Shown here: one piece after another, positions 1 to 10,500 of the stretch
Numbering within the stretch: position 1 is the first letter of the stretch
Layout: every line of letters begins with the position of its first letter
Source: Candidatus Altimarinota bacterium
GTDB lineage: Bacteria; Patescibacteriota; Gracilibacteria; BD1-5; UBA6164
Reading direction: 5' to 3'
NCBI GenBank assembly: GCA_020631575.1
Contig: JAHDGX010000003.1
Coordinates: forward strand, 1 to 41,750
DNA: 41,750 nucleotides
Notes under the pieces: generated by a model
What the model was told of the DNA's origin: nothing
Seen by the model: the letters and a program-made list of their open reading frames with translations, nothing else
The model's database searches: none
Translations under genes and position numbers: made by a program

Positions 1-670
1 TGGATGATTTGATAAGTTTCTCCCAAATGCTTCAAAATATGTAAGTAGTATAAATGAAAATACCTGTGAGAGAACACGCTTTGCAGGAAATATAGAGATA
101 GGGTCAAATATAGCAGCCTGAGACACACTTGTAAACTGATGAAACTATATAGAGATATGATTCCGAAGTGATCACGCAATAAAAACAGTAGAAATACTGA
201 TGGATAACGCTATTATTCATACAGCAAAGCTCTCTTGAGAAAAAAATTGATTCTATAGTGGGAATTTTAACATCCCCTCATGAACCCTCGGAGAAAAAGT
301 TCTCGTTATTAAAGCTATAGATGACGAGTATTATTCTCAAGGAATATCCTACCCTATCAATGTTATAAAGAGTGATACCATCCCACCAGTTATAACACTT
401 ACTAACCCTACCAGAGATTCTATTTCCCTCTATGAGGGAGACTTTTTTAACTTAAGATGAGAAATAAAAGATCAGTGAAGTATCAAATCTATAAATATTT
501 ACATAGATGACACTCCTGTGAAAATAGGCTTACAAGGAAGGAAATTTACTCAAGAGATCGATACAGATGGTTTAGATGTATGACTCTACACTCTGAAGAT
601 AGAAGCTGTGGATACAAACTTCAACAAATGATTTAAAGAATTAGAGTTAGAAATACTCGCAAGTTCATAA
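1..670 (+). CDS. C-terminal part of an exported protein with Ig-like domains (possibly a penicillin-binding protein)
   Basis: The 5' end lies outside the window; reading starts in frame at base 2 and ends at TAA 668-670, giving about 222 residues. Several TGA codons are read as Gly. Two beta-rich modules are visible: one around residues 30-115 and one after the junction DTIPPVITLTNP, a pattern typical of bacterial Ig-like repeats with alternating hydrophobic residues. The first residues (KFLPNASKYV, then a Cys) resemble the region just after the transpeptidase domain in class A penicillin-binding proteins of related bacteria, but the catalytic part is not in the window, so this identity is only a guess. 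It converges on the next gene and shares its terminator. Confidence 0.6.
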
Positions 671-702
671 AATAAAAGACCTCAAGGGTCTTTTATTTTT
701 TT
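669..702. terminator. Bidirectional hairpin terminator shared by a convergent pair
   Basis: Perfect 13-bp inverted repeat (arms 669-681 and 687-699, loop TCAAG) with T-rich tails on both strands. It overlaps the stop codon of the plus-strand gene (668-670) and contains the stop of the minus-strand gene (693-695), so it can serve both. Confidence 0.85.
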
Positions 703-1079
703 GATGATTTCTTGATTTCACTCAGAGATTCCTTTAGTCAGGATATAATCCCTGATGCTTTACTCTTCCCTGCAAGAAATTTTTCATTTTTTGAAATTTC
801 TTCAAGAAGTTTTTCTCACTGCTGTATGTATTTTTCTGAATATTTTGCAAACTGCTGCTTTTTTTCTTCTAAGACTTTTTTATTTTCATCAGAAATATAC
901 TTCTTTTCTACATCCTGAATCATATTTTTCTGAGTTGCAAGAAAGTTTTCAACCATCATCTTAATATCTTCCTTTCCTTGCTTTGACTTTGTTTTTTTCT
1001 TTGCTCCACCATAGACCGAAGCTACGACATTACCAGCCACATATCAAGCTGCAAGAAACAATACTTTTCTTCAAAACAT
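693..1079 (-). CDS. Small YtxH-like membrane-anchored coiled-coil protein
   Basis: 128 aa from ATG at 1079. The first 25 residues (MFGRKVLFLAAGYVAGNVVA) form one hydrophobic segment rich in Gly/Ala; the rest is very rich in Lys, Glu and Gln and predicted helical, ending in KKSSKK. This layout matches YtxH/DUF-type small anchored proteins, but no catalytic motif is present and the family assignment is by architecture only. Three Gly codons are TGA, one inside the hydrophobic segment and two in the C-terminal half; a standard-code caller would cut the gene at 816. A TATACC box 35 nt before the start (1109-1114) is a plausible -10 element. It is transcribed towards the Ig-domain gene. Confidence 0.7.
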
Positions 1080-1214
1080 ATTCGCTCATTTAATATATAA
1101 AATGTACAGGTATATTACTTCTCTCTTGTAATAAAATAGTATAAAATTAGTATATTATTTTCTTTCTCACGCGCAAGATTTGTTTTTAACATCAAATACG
1201 CAGGCAAGCTTTAC

Positions 1215-1242
1215 TTGAAAAAGAAATACTTTAGACTACAAA
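1215..1242 (+). promoter_or_regulatory. Promoter of the clpC-type gene
   Basis: TTGAAA (1215-1220), 16-nt spacer, TACAAA (1237-1242). The -10 box begins 37 nt before the ATG at 1274, the same distance as at other genes in this window. A second TATAAA lies at 1252-1257 with a weaker upstream TTTAGA. Confidence 0.45.
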
Positions 1243-1273
1243 CACTTAAGATATAAAACAAAAAAACAACCTC

Positions 1274-3847
1274 ATGGTATACAATAATTTTTCCGATTGA
1301 TTTAAAAAAACACTCATAAATGCAGAAAATAAAGCCCGAGAAGTAGGTTTCAAAGACTTACGACCAGAGGATATTTTCCTCGAACTCTTAGAATCTGCAA
1401 ACGGATGAATACTCGAAGTCTTGACTCTTTACTGAGTAGATAAGAAACTCACTCTCGAGATAATAAATAAAGGACTTTTTAATACTTCTCCTGAAAAGAG
1501 AAAATGAGTATATAGCGGAATGAATCAAAAGTGTAAAGATATTATACTGTGAAGTGTTAAAATCGCAGCCCAAAACACAAAAGCGCGGGCAACTCTCGAA
1601 GATCTACTCATGTCACTGCTTATAAATGACTCATGGCTTGCAAGCTATCTTGAATATATTTGAATCAATCCAAGTGACCTTGAAACAAATATCAATGATC
1701 TCTTTAAACTTGGTACAAATGATGGGATTAGTAGTGAAAGTCCAAGTCCTCAAAAAAGTGATAGTTCTATAGAAAAACTTTTTTGAAATCTTGCAGAAAA
1801 TATTTTTTCAAGTCTTGAAAACATGAGTGAGTCAGAATGAGGCAGTACTCCATTTGATGTAAATCCTAAATCCGATCAGAAAAAAACAGAATCAAATACT
1901 CCAGCTCTAGATTTCTTTTCTACTGACCTTACCCAGGAAGCGCGAGAAGGAAAAATAGACAAAATAATTGGAAGAGAAGTTGAAATAGAAAGACTTGTAT
2001 GAATCCTTAACAGAAAAACAAAAAACAACCCTTGTCTTGTTTGAGAAGCATGAGTTGGAAAAACAGCTATCGTTGAGTGACTCGCTCTAAAAATAGCAAA
2101 TGGAGAAGTACCATTTTCCATGAAAGATAAAAGAATACTCTCTCTTGATATGTCTACGCTTGTTGCTGGAACAAAGTTTAGATGAGAGTTTGAATCAAGA
2201 ATCAAGCAAGTTATAGATGAAGCAAGTAAGGTAGAAAATGAGGTTCTTCTTTTTATAGATGAAATACATACTATTATAGGAGCTTGAAGTGGAGAGTGAA
2301 GTCTCGATGCATCTAATATACTTAAACCAGCAATGGGACGAGGAAAAATCAGAGTTATAGGAGCAACAACCAACAATGAATACCAAAAGTATATAGAAAA
2401 AGACCCCGCACTCGAAAGAAGATTCCAAAAAATAGTGGCTGGAGAACCAAACAGAGAAACAGCTGTTGAAATTATTTCTGGACTCAAAGATATTTTTGAA
2501 GAGTATCATAATCTCAACATTTCTGATGAAGCTATTTTTGAAGCAGTTGATTTATCTATCAGATATATAACAGACAGGCAGCTTCCAGATAAAGCGATAG
2601 ATCTCATAGATGAAGCATGTTCTCTCAAATCTATGAAATATAACTATGATGAAAAAGAGATCACAAAGATTAAAGAAAAAATGGCAAAAAATGCTAAAAA
2701 GATAGAAGATGCCGTAATTTCTCAACAATACAAAAAAGCAGTAGTCTATAAAGAAACGCAGAAGAAATATGAATGAGAAATACAGTCTCTTAAAAAGAAA
2801 TTTTCTATTCCAAAAGATAAGCGTTTCTGGGTAAAAGACGAAGATATTCATAGAGTCCTCTCTATTACAACAGGAATACCTGTCTCAAACCTCTCAAAAA
2901 AAGAAATAGATAGACTCAAAAAGCTTCCAGCACAAATGAAGAAAAGTATTATTTCTCAGGACGATGCTATAGCTGCAATATCAAAGTCAGTTATTAGAAA
3001 TAAGACAGGTATTGGAGAGCCTCACAGACCTCTTGGTAGTTTCCTATTTCTCGGTCCAACATGAGTCTGAAAAACCGAAATCGTAAAAGTACTCGCAAAA
3101 GAATACTATGGAGATGAAGAAGCTCTTATTAAAATAGATATGTCAGAATACTCTGATAAAACTGCAGCGAACAAGCTTATTGGAGCATCTGCTGGGTATG
3201 TATGATATGAAGAAGGAGGTCTTCTCACAGAGAAAGTACGCAAAAAACCATACTCAATCATACTTTTCGATGAGATTGAAAAATGAGACATAGAAGTATA
3301 TAATCTTCTCTTACAAATTCTCGAAGACTGAGTATTGACGGATAATAAGTGAAGAAAGGTAAACTTCAAAAACACTATCATCATCATGACCTCGAACATT
3401 GGTCAGGATGAGTTTGCTGAAAAAGCAGCGCAAATAGGTTTTGAAACCTCTAGTAGCCAAGAAGAAAAAATCTTAAACGATTATAGTGAAGCAAGAGAAA
3501 AAATTCTCTCTTCCCTCACTGATTATTTTTCTCCTGAATTTATAAACAGGATAGATAAAGTCATAGTGTTTAATCCTCTTGATAAAGTAGCAATCAAGAA
3601 AATAGTAAAACTCTGACTCGAAAAATTCTCACGTAGACTCGAAGAAAAATCAATGAGCCTACAGTATGATGCTAAAGTTATAACAAGAATAGCAAAGGAC
3701 GTATATAATCCAGAATTTTGAGCTCGTGAAATCAGAAGGTACCTTACTGATAACATAGAAGATCAAATCGCAGAGCAAATACTCACTTCTGCAGCAAAAA
3801 AGAAGTTCACTCTCAGTGCAAGTAAAGACTGAATTATCGTAAAATAA
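1274..3847 (+). CDS. clpC: ATP-dependent Clp protease ATP-binding subunit, ClpC type
   Basis: 857 aa Hsp100 unfoldase that feeds substrates to ClpP. An N-terminal helical region (about residues 1-150) is followed by a low-complexity linker and two AAA+ modules. The first Walker A, GEAGVGKT, is at 257-264, with a Walker B (LLFIDEIHT) near 325; the second, GPTGVGKT, is at about 594-601, and several of these Gly are TGA. A short middle region rather than the long ClpB coiled coil separates them. In the second module the tripeptide IGF sits just before the PEFINRID stretch, where ClpC/ClpA/ClpX carry the loop that docks on ClpP; this favours ClpC over the disaggregase ClpB. ClpP is not in the window. 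Start ATG is preceded by no Shine-Dalgarno. A terminator follows. Confidence 0.95.
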
Positions 3848-3853
3848 CAAATA

Positions 3854-3884
3854 AAAAAACTGAAGATTACTCTTCAGTTTTTTA
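3854..3884. terminator. Bidirectional terminator after clpC
   Basis: 13-bp stem (3854-3866 / 3871-3883), loop TTAC, T-run on the plus side and A-run on the 5' side, so it can also end the convergent gene whose stop is at 3891-3893. Confidence 0.8.
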
Positions 3885-3890
3885 TTATTG

Positions 3891-4301
3891 TTAACTTTTT
3901 ATGAAAGTGGATTCTATTGTTGGAGCATCTGGAGTTTCAATTTTTTCAAGCAATCCTTCTAATCCAAGTAAGTAGTTAAACATTGATAAAAGCATTGCTT
4001 CACTAACACTAATAGTTCTATTATTCATATCTTGTTCTATATCAATAACTCTTTCCCTTGCTGCATCTATTCAAGCTTGAATAGATGCTTCATAATCATC
4101 TGGAGAGCTCCCACTTCTGAGAAGTCATGTTCATGATTCTGTTATAAATCTTGCTTTACTAACTTCTCATCAGACAAGACTGACAAGTTTCTCTCTTATT
4201 TCTGTTATTTCTAACTCTAGTCACTCTTTTGTAACCTCTCAATCTTTAACTAATTTAATTTCTGGATATCTACGAGATAATTTTCTACTATTTGGTGACA
4301 T
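3891..4301 (-). CDS. Hypothetical small soluble protein
   Basis: 136 aa from ATG at 4301 to TAA at 3891-3893. No signal peptide or membrane segment. The N-terminus is basic (MSPNSRKLSRRYPEIKLVK); the rest is charged and predicted largely helical, with a stretch EITEIREKLVSLVGGEVSKA and a long C-terminal helix with SMFNYLLGLEGLLEKIE. I recognise no family. It is convergent with clpC and divergent from the secreted pair that starts at 4446; the 144-nt divergent gap is AT-rich and would hold both promoters (TAATACTAG on the minus strand near 4335-4342, TAGTATGGT on the plus strand near 4407). Six TGA codons are read as Gly. Confidence 0.7.
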
Positions 4302-4445
4302 ATTATTTTTGTGTGCTATAAAATATATATTTCTAGTATTAAAATGAAAATTATCATTTAATCAAATCTCTTTTGGAAAAAACAGTGAAAATAGTGGAGA
4401 AATAGCTAGTATGGTAGTAGTATTTTACAAGATTATTCATCTAGA

Positions 4446-6044
4446 GTGAAGTGGCTTATAAAAATATTTTTTGGTATAGTTCTCTGACTCTATTTTTTTG
4501 CGTTCACTCAAACATCAGCATTCTTGTGAGAAGACCTTGGTCTTGATCTCTATAAACAAATAGATGAAGGCCTGGAGAGTCTTGAAACAAAACAGTATGA
4601 ATATGAACTTTCTGGTCAATGAGAAGCAAGTATCAATGATGTTATTAACCCAATTCTTGCAGATTATTGAGTAAGCTGTGATATTTGAGATTCTGGAACT
4701 ATTGAATCCATGCTCTCTGATAACAGTATTGAGGAAATAATTACGCGCTGCGTATGAGATGGAAACCCAGCTCCAGCTATACTTGTAGAACAAGTACAAA
4801 ATGCACTTTGATATGTCAGAAACACCTTTAAAGCCAGAGCCGAAACAAAGTCAGAGAAAACATATGAAGTAGCAAGAATAGGATTATATAGCGATGGAAA
4901 CTTAGAAAATTCTCCTTTTGATCTTATTTGAGATCTTTTAGAGATAGATAAAATAATATTTTCTGAAGAATTAGAATACGAAGGAGTCCCTTATGAAAAA
5001 AGTGCTGATGAGGAGCTTGATGACTTCCTAGAAGAGGATAAGTCATACTTGTATCCTGAAGAGGAAGATGAATCAGAAGAAGAGAAAGAGTGACTTGATG
5101 ATATAGTTTTAGATAGTCCTGAGGATGTGGATGCAATACCTGAAATAATCCAAGAATTAGACTATCATAGATATGTATGTGCCCCATGAGACGATTCAAG
5201 CTGACTGGATGAAGAAGAAATAGAAACAATACTTTGAGGAATACATGGAACAGGATGATATATACCAAATCCTACTATATGGGAATATCCTGGAGGTATC
5301 TCTCCTATTTGAGGATGATGGAACGGTCCATTTACAGGAGGAACAACACTCACATGATCGTATACACCTGTAACAGATGAGTGGCCATGTGATTGATTTT
5401 TCTGTATTATTATAGAGTTCCAAAAGTCTGATTATGGTCTCGCTGGGTGAGAATCTATGACTATAGAAACTATTCTGAAGCGAGCAGCAAAGCATCTTGA
5501 AAAACCAGCAAACGCATCACTCACACAAAGAAAACAAACGACAAATAATTTTGAACTTGGCTCTATTATCGAGAGTCTTCCAGATATGCTCAGAGGTTTT
5601 TGAATCGAAGTAAGCTCTAAACCTGTCCCAATACTCGATGTTGAAAATGGAAGAGAAGATGCTGTAGAATGAGATTTATTTGAAATAGAAAACCTCCTCA
5701 CTAAGTACTATAAAAACCTAGGACTCGATTATGAGAGGAGAAACGATCTCGCAATTTTTGAGTCTAGAACTCATGAACAAAAAGTATTCGAGACAGCTGC
5801 AGGCATGGCTATTCCTTATCCTGAAAATAGACTCAATGAACTTGAAAGCTTTAAGAATGCTCTTGCAGAAAATAACAGACTTGTATCAGTTGCTGTTGAT
5901 AAACAAATAGTACATGAAGATATGAGAGAGTTTGCTGATCAGTTTACAGAACTCGAAAGATTTATTCATGCAATAAAAGATTTTGTTGAAGCAATAAATG
6001 GTACTACAGAAGAAATGAAAGAAATTAAATCTAAATGAGCATAA
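4446..6044 (+). CDS. Secreted acidic protein, unknown function
   Basis: 532 aa. Start chosen as GTG 4446 because an in-frame TAG lies at 4407 and because this start gives a clean signal peptide, MKWLIKIFFGIVLGLYFF, with likely cleavage after TSA. The mature protein is strongly acidic: about residues 185-260 are packed with Asp and Glu (runs such as EEEDESEEEKE). A glycine-rich segment around 270-310 (GGIHGTGGYIPNP, PIGGGWNGPFTGG) precedes a short Cys pair, PCDGFFC, and a C-terminal half with predicted helices. Five Cys in total could form disulfides outside the cytoplasm. No enzyme motif is recognised. The next secreted gene begins one base after its stop, so the two are probably co-transcribed and may act together. 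Confidence 0.8.
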
Positions 6045-6045
6045 G

Positions 6046-7377
6046 ATGAAAAATATAAAAGCGTCCATACTCTGACTATTGCTTTTACTTAGCATAATAC
6101 CTTCACTCTACGCAGATGACTGTAGTCAGAGCTGTAAAATTGCTGATGCTCCTGCTCCAGCGCTCACTGAGTATTTTACCAACATTGAGACTCTGAAGGG
6201 TAATATTTTAACTGCTTTGAGTAAGTATGAATCAGATAATATACTTCCAGAGAATAATGATTCATCGAGTGGTTCTACAAGAACCTCACAAGTTGAAAAT
6301 GAGGCAAATAGAGTATGGAATAGTTGAAAAGCGCTTATTGCGACCTTTAATTCTCTTTTAGATTTCAATGATTATTTTGGGTCTTTTGATTATAAAATAG
6401 CTCTTCCTATAACTAACGAAGTCCCAAATGAAGTAAAGCGAGACCATAGAAAACTTGAAAGTATTAATACCACTCTCACAAACATCTTAAAAACAAGTAA
6501 GAGAAGAAATAGTGGTTGAGCCTCTATAGAAAAAGTATGTGAATGAGTCTCTTATTGTGAAAATCTAAGCGTAGAAACAGTAGAAGGCTTACTTGTAGAA
6601 GTCATAAAGAGTAATAGAAATATAACAAGGCTCTATGAAGCATCAATACTTGATAAAGCATACCTTGCAGATCAAAGATCATTTATGTTTGTATCAACTG
6701 ATTTTGAAGCTCAAATAGAACAATATTACAATAAGGATACTTTAGGATTATGTAGTAAATGTGAATGAAACTCCTGGTCAGAAATGACAGAAACCATTAA
6801 AAATATTTCTATTAAAAATGGTCAATACAAAGAATGAATGCAAAAGTGGAGAGATGCTTGGGCATTACTCAGATGAGGACAATGATCAAGAACAAGTCAG
6901 GCAGAAGAAGCCAGGGTACTTACTGAGTATCTATGAACTCAATGAATATCGTGATCACAAGCAGATATAGTACTTGATAATCTAGATAGGTACTGATCAT
7001 GATGAGTAAGCGGAACTAATCCACTGCTAAATTCTAGTAATTACGCTCAAGCAGGAGTTGAAAATACTGTTGAAAGTTTTTCTGAGACACTCAGGCAGCA
7101 ATTTGAATGACGAAAAGTAGTTCCAATCGTAGAACTCACGCAAGTTAACTCAGAGGTGAAGTGAAGTGAAGATCTTAGATTAGAAATAAAATCTCTATAC
7201 GAAGATCAACTTCCATTTGCAACAAGCCAAGATATTTTAAGTCAAGAAATACAACTCCGAATACTCCGAATGCATTTTTCTCTTGTAGAATCAATCAACA
7301 TACTTTCAAAAAACAAATCTTTAGCGGAAAGAATCTGTGATAAGCAGTGAACCGGAATGTGAAAATGTCGCTACTAA
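6046..7377 (+). CDS. Secreted cysteine-paired protein, unknown function
   Basis: 443 aa from ATG 6046, one base after the preceding stop. Clear signal peptide (hydrophobic run GLLLLLSIIPSLYA, then DDC) with probable cleavage after LYA. The mature chain has eight Cys in four close pairs: CSQSC at the N-terminus, VCEGVSYC in the middle, CSKC around residue 240 and a final pair ICDKQGTGMGKC near the end. This even spacing suggests four local disulfides or metal sites outside the membrane. The rest is predicted helical and polar with no recognised domain. It is not related in an obvious way to its partner at 4446 except in size, export and operon position. No terminator follows; a promoter for map starts immediately after its stop. 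Confidence 0.8.
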
Positions 7378-7378
7378 G

Positions 7379-7406
7379 TTGCCTTATAGAGAGTATTTTG
7401 TATACT
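7379..7406 (+). promoter_or_regulatory. Promoter of map
   Basis: TTGCCT (7379-7384), 16-nt spacer, TATACT (7401-7406). The -10 begins 37 nt before the map ATG, predicting a leader of about 25 nt without a Shine-Dalgarno. Confidence 0.55.
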
Positions 7407-7437
7407 AAAGAAATATATTTATATAGAAATTCGAAGA

Positions 7438-8181
7438 ATGCTCACAGACAAAGAATTAGAAATTATGAGGAAAAATGGTCGAGTACATAAAAAAATATTC
7501 GATGCTATTAAAAAAATGCTTGCTCCATGAGTAAGTGCCAAGCAGGTAGATGATCTAGCTCTCACCATGTGCCGAGATGCAGGAGTATTATCTGCCTTCA
7601 CAGGAGTATATGGATACAAGTACTCTCTTCAAACAAGTGTCAACGATGTGGTCGTGCATGGAAGACCTCTCAAAGAAATTGTTTTTCAGCAGGGGGATGT
7701 TGTCACCATAGATTTTTGAGTAAAAGATAAAAAGTATGGTCTTTGCACAGATGCGGCATTCACTACTATCATTTGAGATGAAAGTAAGTTTCCAAAAGAA
7801 GCTGAGTTTTTAAGAGTATGAGAAAAAGCTCTTGAAAAAGCTCTTGAGCAAGCAGTAGCATGAAATACTGTCTGAGATATCGGACATGCTGTGGAAAAGT
7901 ACGTTACAAAACATGGTTATCATATAATTCGAGAGCTCACTGGACATGGAGTATGAAAAACTCTTCATGAACAACCATATATCTATAACTACGGTACTCC
8001 TGGAAGTGGACCGAAACTCAAAGCAGGAATGACCCTTGCTATAGAGCCTATTCTAGGTTTTTCAAGCGATCAAATAACAGATGAGTGAGACTGGGAAATT
8101 TATGTCGCTGATGGAAGTATTGGGTGCCAATTTGAACATACTGTTCTCATAACAAATGGTCAACCTGAAATTATAGTATAA
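7438..8181 (+). CDS. map: Methionine aminopeptidase, type I
   Basis: 247 aa, the usual length for bacterial type I enzymes. It removes the initiator Met from nascent proteins in the cytoplasm. All five metal ligands of the pita-bread fold are visible: Asp92 (in VTIDFGV), Asp105 (CTDAAF), His170 (LTGHGVG), Glu203 (AIEPI) and Glu233 (FEHTVL). The N-terminal stretch LTDKEIEIMRKNGR-like (here DKELEIMRKNGR) is typical of the family, and the start is the first Met of that stretch. Gly in IDFG and in HGVG is encoded by TGA. It heads a close group: the Xer-type recombinase begins 6 nt after its stop. Confidence 0.96.
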
Positions 8182-8187
8182 ATATAC

Positions 8188-9438
8188 ATGAAGCTAAGCA
8201 TCGAACATCAAGAGTTTTGCAAAGAACATGGGATTGATAGTTCTGCTATTTTTGATGCATCTGGAATGCTACCCCAGAAGTATAAAGCTCACATGAAACA
8301 AGAGTCAAAGCTTTTTGCCTACTGAGTCGAACCATGCGATCAAGAACATAGCTTCATAACAAGAACAGGTCACTGTATCATTTGTAATCCTGATAGGATA
8401 CAGTATATGAAAAGACTCGGAGCAAAAAACACTTCAAGTATATCAGGCAATACTATTCAAAGTAGATGAACTTCTACAAGAATAACTGAGCATCATTACG
8501 AAAAAAATATAGATGGTATTCCATATATCGAAGCTTGTAGTGATTTTGTAGATTGGTTAGAAGTTATTAAAAATAAGTCTCCAAAAACCGTAGAGCAATA
8601 CTCTCGTCACTTAGAAAAATTTTCAGAATATCTTGAGGAAAAAAATATAGATAGTTTTAACTTTACTGTTTGAGAAATTACTCTCAAACTCGCAGAATGA
8701 TTTAGAAGTTATCTCTATAAGTGAAAAAAAAAGATTACGATCAAAACTGCAAACGCATACATGATCACTCTGAGAAGTTTTTTAAAATATCTTGAAAAAC
8801 AGTGACAAAAATCTCTCAGCGCAACATCTATTGATCTCATAAAGGCTGAGCCACGCATGGTAGAGTTTCTCACTCCTGAAGAGCTCGAAAGGCTCTTCAA
8901 AGCTCCAGATACCTCGACGCTGATAGGAAAAAGAGATTTGGCTATTATGGAGTGTATCTATTCAACGGGACTACGTATTTCAGAGCTCACAGCTCTCAAT
9001 AAAAATGATATTAATCTAGAGACACTCGAGTTTGCAGTGCGAGGAAAGTGAAGAAAAGTACGGGTTGTATATTTAACAGAGCATGCAGCACAGCTCATAC
9101 AAGAGTATCTCAATGCGAGAGATGATCATCTCTCTCCCCTGTTCATCCGGCATAATGTCGGAAAGAATAATATAGATGTACTCGAAGATGAAAATATGCG
9201 TCTGACTAGGTTTTTTATGACCTGAATGATCAAAAAGTATTCTCAGCAGGCTCTTATCCTCAAAAACATTTCAGCTCATACACTTCGACACTCATTTGCA
9301 ACGACTCTGCTATGAGCTTGAGCAGATCTAAGAAGTATCCAAGAAATGCTCTGACATGCAAGTATTACTACCACTCAGGTATATACGCATGTAACAAACC
9401 CTCAGTTAAAAAATATACATAAAAAATTTATGAAATAA
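8188..9438 (+). CDS. Tyrosine recombinase XerC/XerD-like with an extra N-terminal Cys/His domain
   Basis: 416 aa, about 110 longer than XerC/XerD. The C-terminal part is a complete tyrosine recombinase: Arg263 (GLRISEL), Lys287 (GKGRK), His364 and Arg367 (HTLRHSF), His390 (GHAS) and nucleophile Tyr399 (VYTHV). A SAM-like core-binding domain starts near residue 115 (DFVDWLEVIKNKSPKTVEQY). Residues 1-110 are not part of a standard Xer; they contain Cys50, His54, His62, Cys63 and Cys66 (C-x3-H ... HC-x2-C), which could bind zinc. No phage genes are near, so the likely role is chromosome dimer resolution, with the added domain of unknown purpose. Its stop overlaps the next start by one base. A mobile-element integrase is the less likely alternative. 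Confidence 0.9.
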
Positions 9439-10007
9439 TGAAAGAAGCTGACTCTATAAAACGCTCTGCAAAAAATAAGTTTTCATGGAGACTCCTCTGA
9501 GAAAACTTTGTATTTAGGCAATGAGACCATTACTATAAAATGCCGACCTTTCTTGCGCGAAACATCATGTATAGAAAAGTAGATTCATATGAAAAAGTAG
9601 TAGATTCGATGAGAATAATACATCAATATTTTTGAGCTCTTACCAAAATTCCTGAAACAAAAGTACTCAAAGACAAACAGAAAAATTACGTCATCAAACA
9701 AAAGAATATCAATGGAGAAAAACTAACGAAAGAGCACCTAGAAAACGATCCAAAGCTCCTCTCAAAGTTTAAGCGTCTCATAATAGCTAACGAAGTCATG
9801 TGGCTAAGAAAATGAGTATTTCTTGATCTCCTAGGGAGTGATATACTCACCCACCCTAATACTATTCACAATCTTCTTACTGATGGAGAAAATATCTATG
9901 TATTTGATTTCTGACTCCTCGAAAAAAAATCAAAAAACATATTTTTTAGGTACTTCTCGCACATATGAACATGGTTCCAGCTCACTTTCATAAAAAAGTT
10001 CTTCTAA
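9438..10007 (+). CDS. Small protein-kinase-like (RIO/YrbL-like) protein
   Basis: 189 aa; ATG 9438 shares its A with the preceding TAA. The C-terminal half has the order of a kinase-like fold: a hinge-like stretch YVIKQKNINGEKLTKEH, a catalytic-loop-like LDLLGSDILTHPNTIHNLL (Asp ... Asn) and a metal-binding DFG in NIYVFDFGLLE near residue 165. The N-terminal lobe is short and I cannot place the ATP-binding Lys with confidence. This resembles compact kinase-like families such as YrbL or RIO/lipopolysaccharide kinases, which phosphorylate proteins or sugars; substrate unknown. It is probably co-transcribed with map and the recombinase. Confidence 0.7.
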
Positions 10008-10025
10008 TTTGACTCAAGTGATTTT

Positions 10026-10031
10026 TATACT
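10026..10031 (+). promoter_or_regulatory. -10 box of the 10065 gene
   Basis: TATACT 39 nt before the GTG at 10065. A TTGACT lies at 10009-10014 but only 11 nt away, too close for a standard -35, so the -10 box is the only firm element. Confidence 0.35.
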
Positions 10032-10064
10032 ACATTAGTAAGACAAATATTTAAACTTAAAAGA

Positions 10065-10436
10065 GTGAGAGACAGATCAGCGAATTATCATTGAGATTGA
10101 ATTATCTTGGAATGATGATGTGAAGCCTTTTTAGAAGAAACTAAAAAAGGTTTCGTACGAAAAGTAAAATGAAAAGCTACTACATTTCCTTGAGAACTTG
10201 AAACATGAGAATCCAGAGCATCATATGATTGGTGAAACCATCCTCTTGTTGTTAGGCTTAGAAGAGAAAAAACTCAACAAGCTGCTGCACATGCATTAGC
10301 AAAAAAAGAAAAAAAAGAAGCTACTCTTGTGGGAAAAATTGAAAAAGGTAAAAGGTCTTCTAGCACATCAGGTATAGTTGTAACTACTGGTCTTGATGTT
10401 ATCGGGGCAAGAATATTTCAAAGTTTAAACCAATAA
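10065..10436 (+). CDS. Hypothetical small basic protein
   Basis: 123 aa if started at GTG 10065. The frame is open from directly after the preceding gene's TAA (10005-10007), with no ATG in the extra 57 nt; GTG is chosen because a TATACT box lies 39 nt upstream, as at other genes here. The protein has an N-terminal part with FLEETKKGFVRKVKGKATTF, a WGNHPLVVRLRRE stretch, an Ala/Lys/Glu-rich helix (AAAHALAKKEKKEA) and a Ser-rich hydrophobic end. No signal peptide. I do not recognise a family. It is in the same frame as the kinase-like gene, separated from it only by that one TAA. Confidence 0.55.
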
Positions 10437-10464
10437 AATAATTCCTACTTTTTATCTTTTTGAT

Positions 10465-10470
10465 TATACT
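10465..10470 (+). promoter_or_regulatory. -10 box of pth, overlapping the terminator hairpin
   Basis: TATACT beginning 36 nt before the pth ATG. The last four bases of the box are also the 5' end of the hairpin stem. The predicted transcript would start within the hairpin loop, so the pth mRNA would carry only its 3' arm. No good -35 is visible (TTCCTA, 17-nt spacing). Confidence 0.45.
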
Positions 10471-10498
10471 ACTAGCATAACTTCTAGTAGTATTTTTT
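10467..10498 (+). terminator. Terminator between the small gene and pth
   Basis: 9-bp stem TACTACTAG / CTAGTAGTA with an 8-nt loop, then six T. The T-run ends two bases before the pth start codon, which is unusually close. Confidence 0.75.
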
Positions 10499-10500
10499 AT

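Noticed and set aside
712..964. Plus-strand frames opposite the YtxH-like gene
   Set aside because: They are antisense shadows of the minus-strand gene and have no family similarity.
4302..4445. Possible small RNA in the divergent AT-rich gap
   Set aside because: No stable hairpin or terminator; only weak promoter-like boxes for the two flanking genes.
8188..9438. Integrase of a phage or integrative element
   Set aside because: No phage genes, tRNA target, direct repeats or change in codon use are seen around it; neighbours are housekeeping genes.
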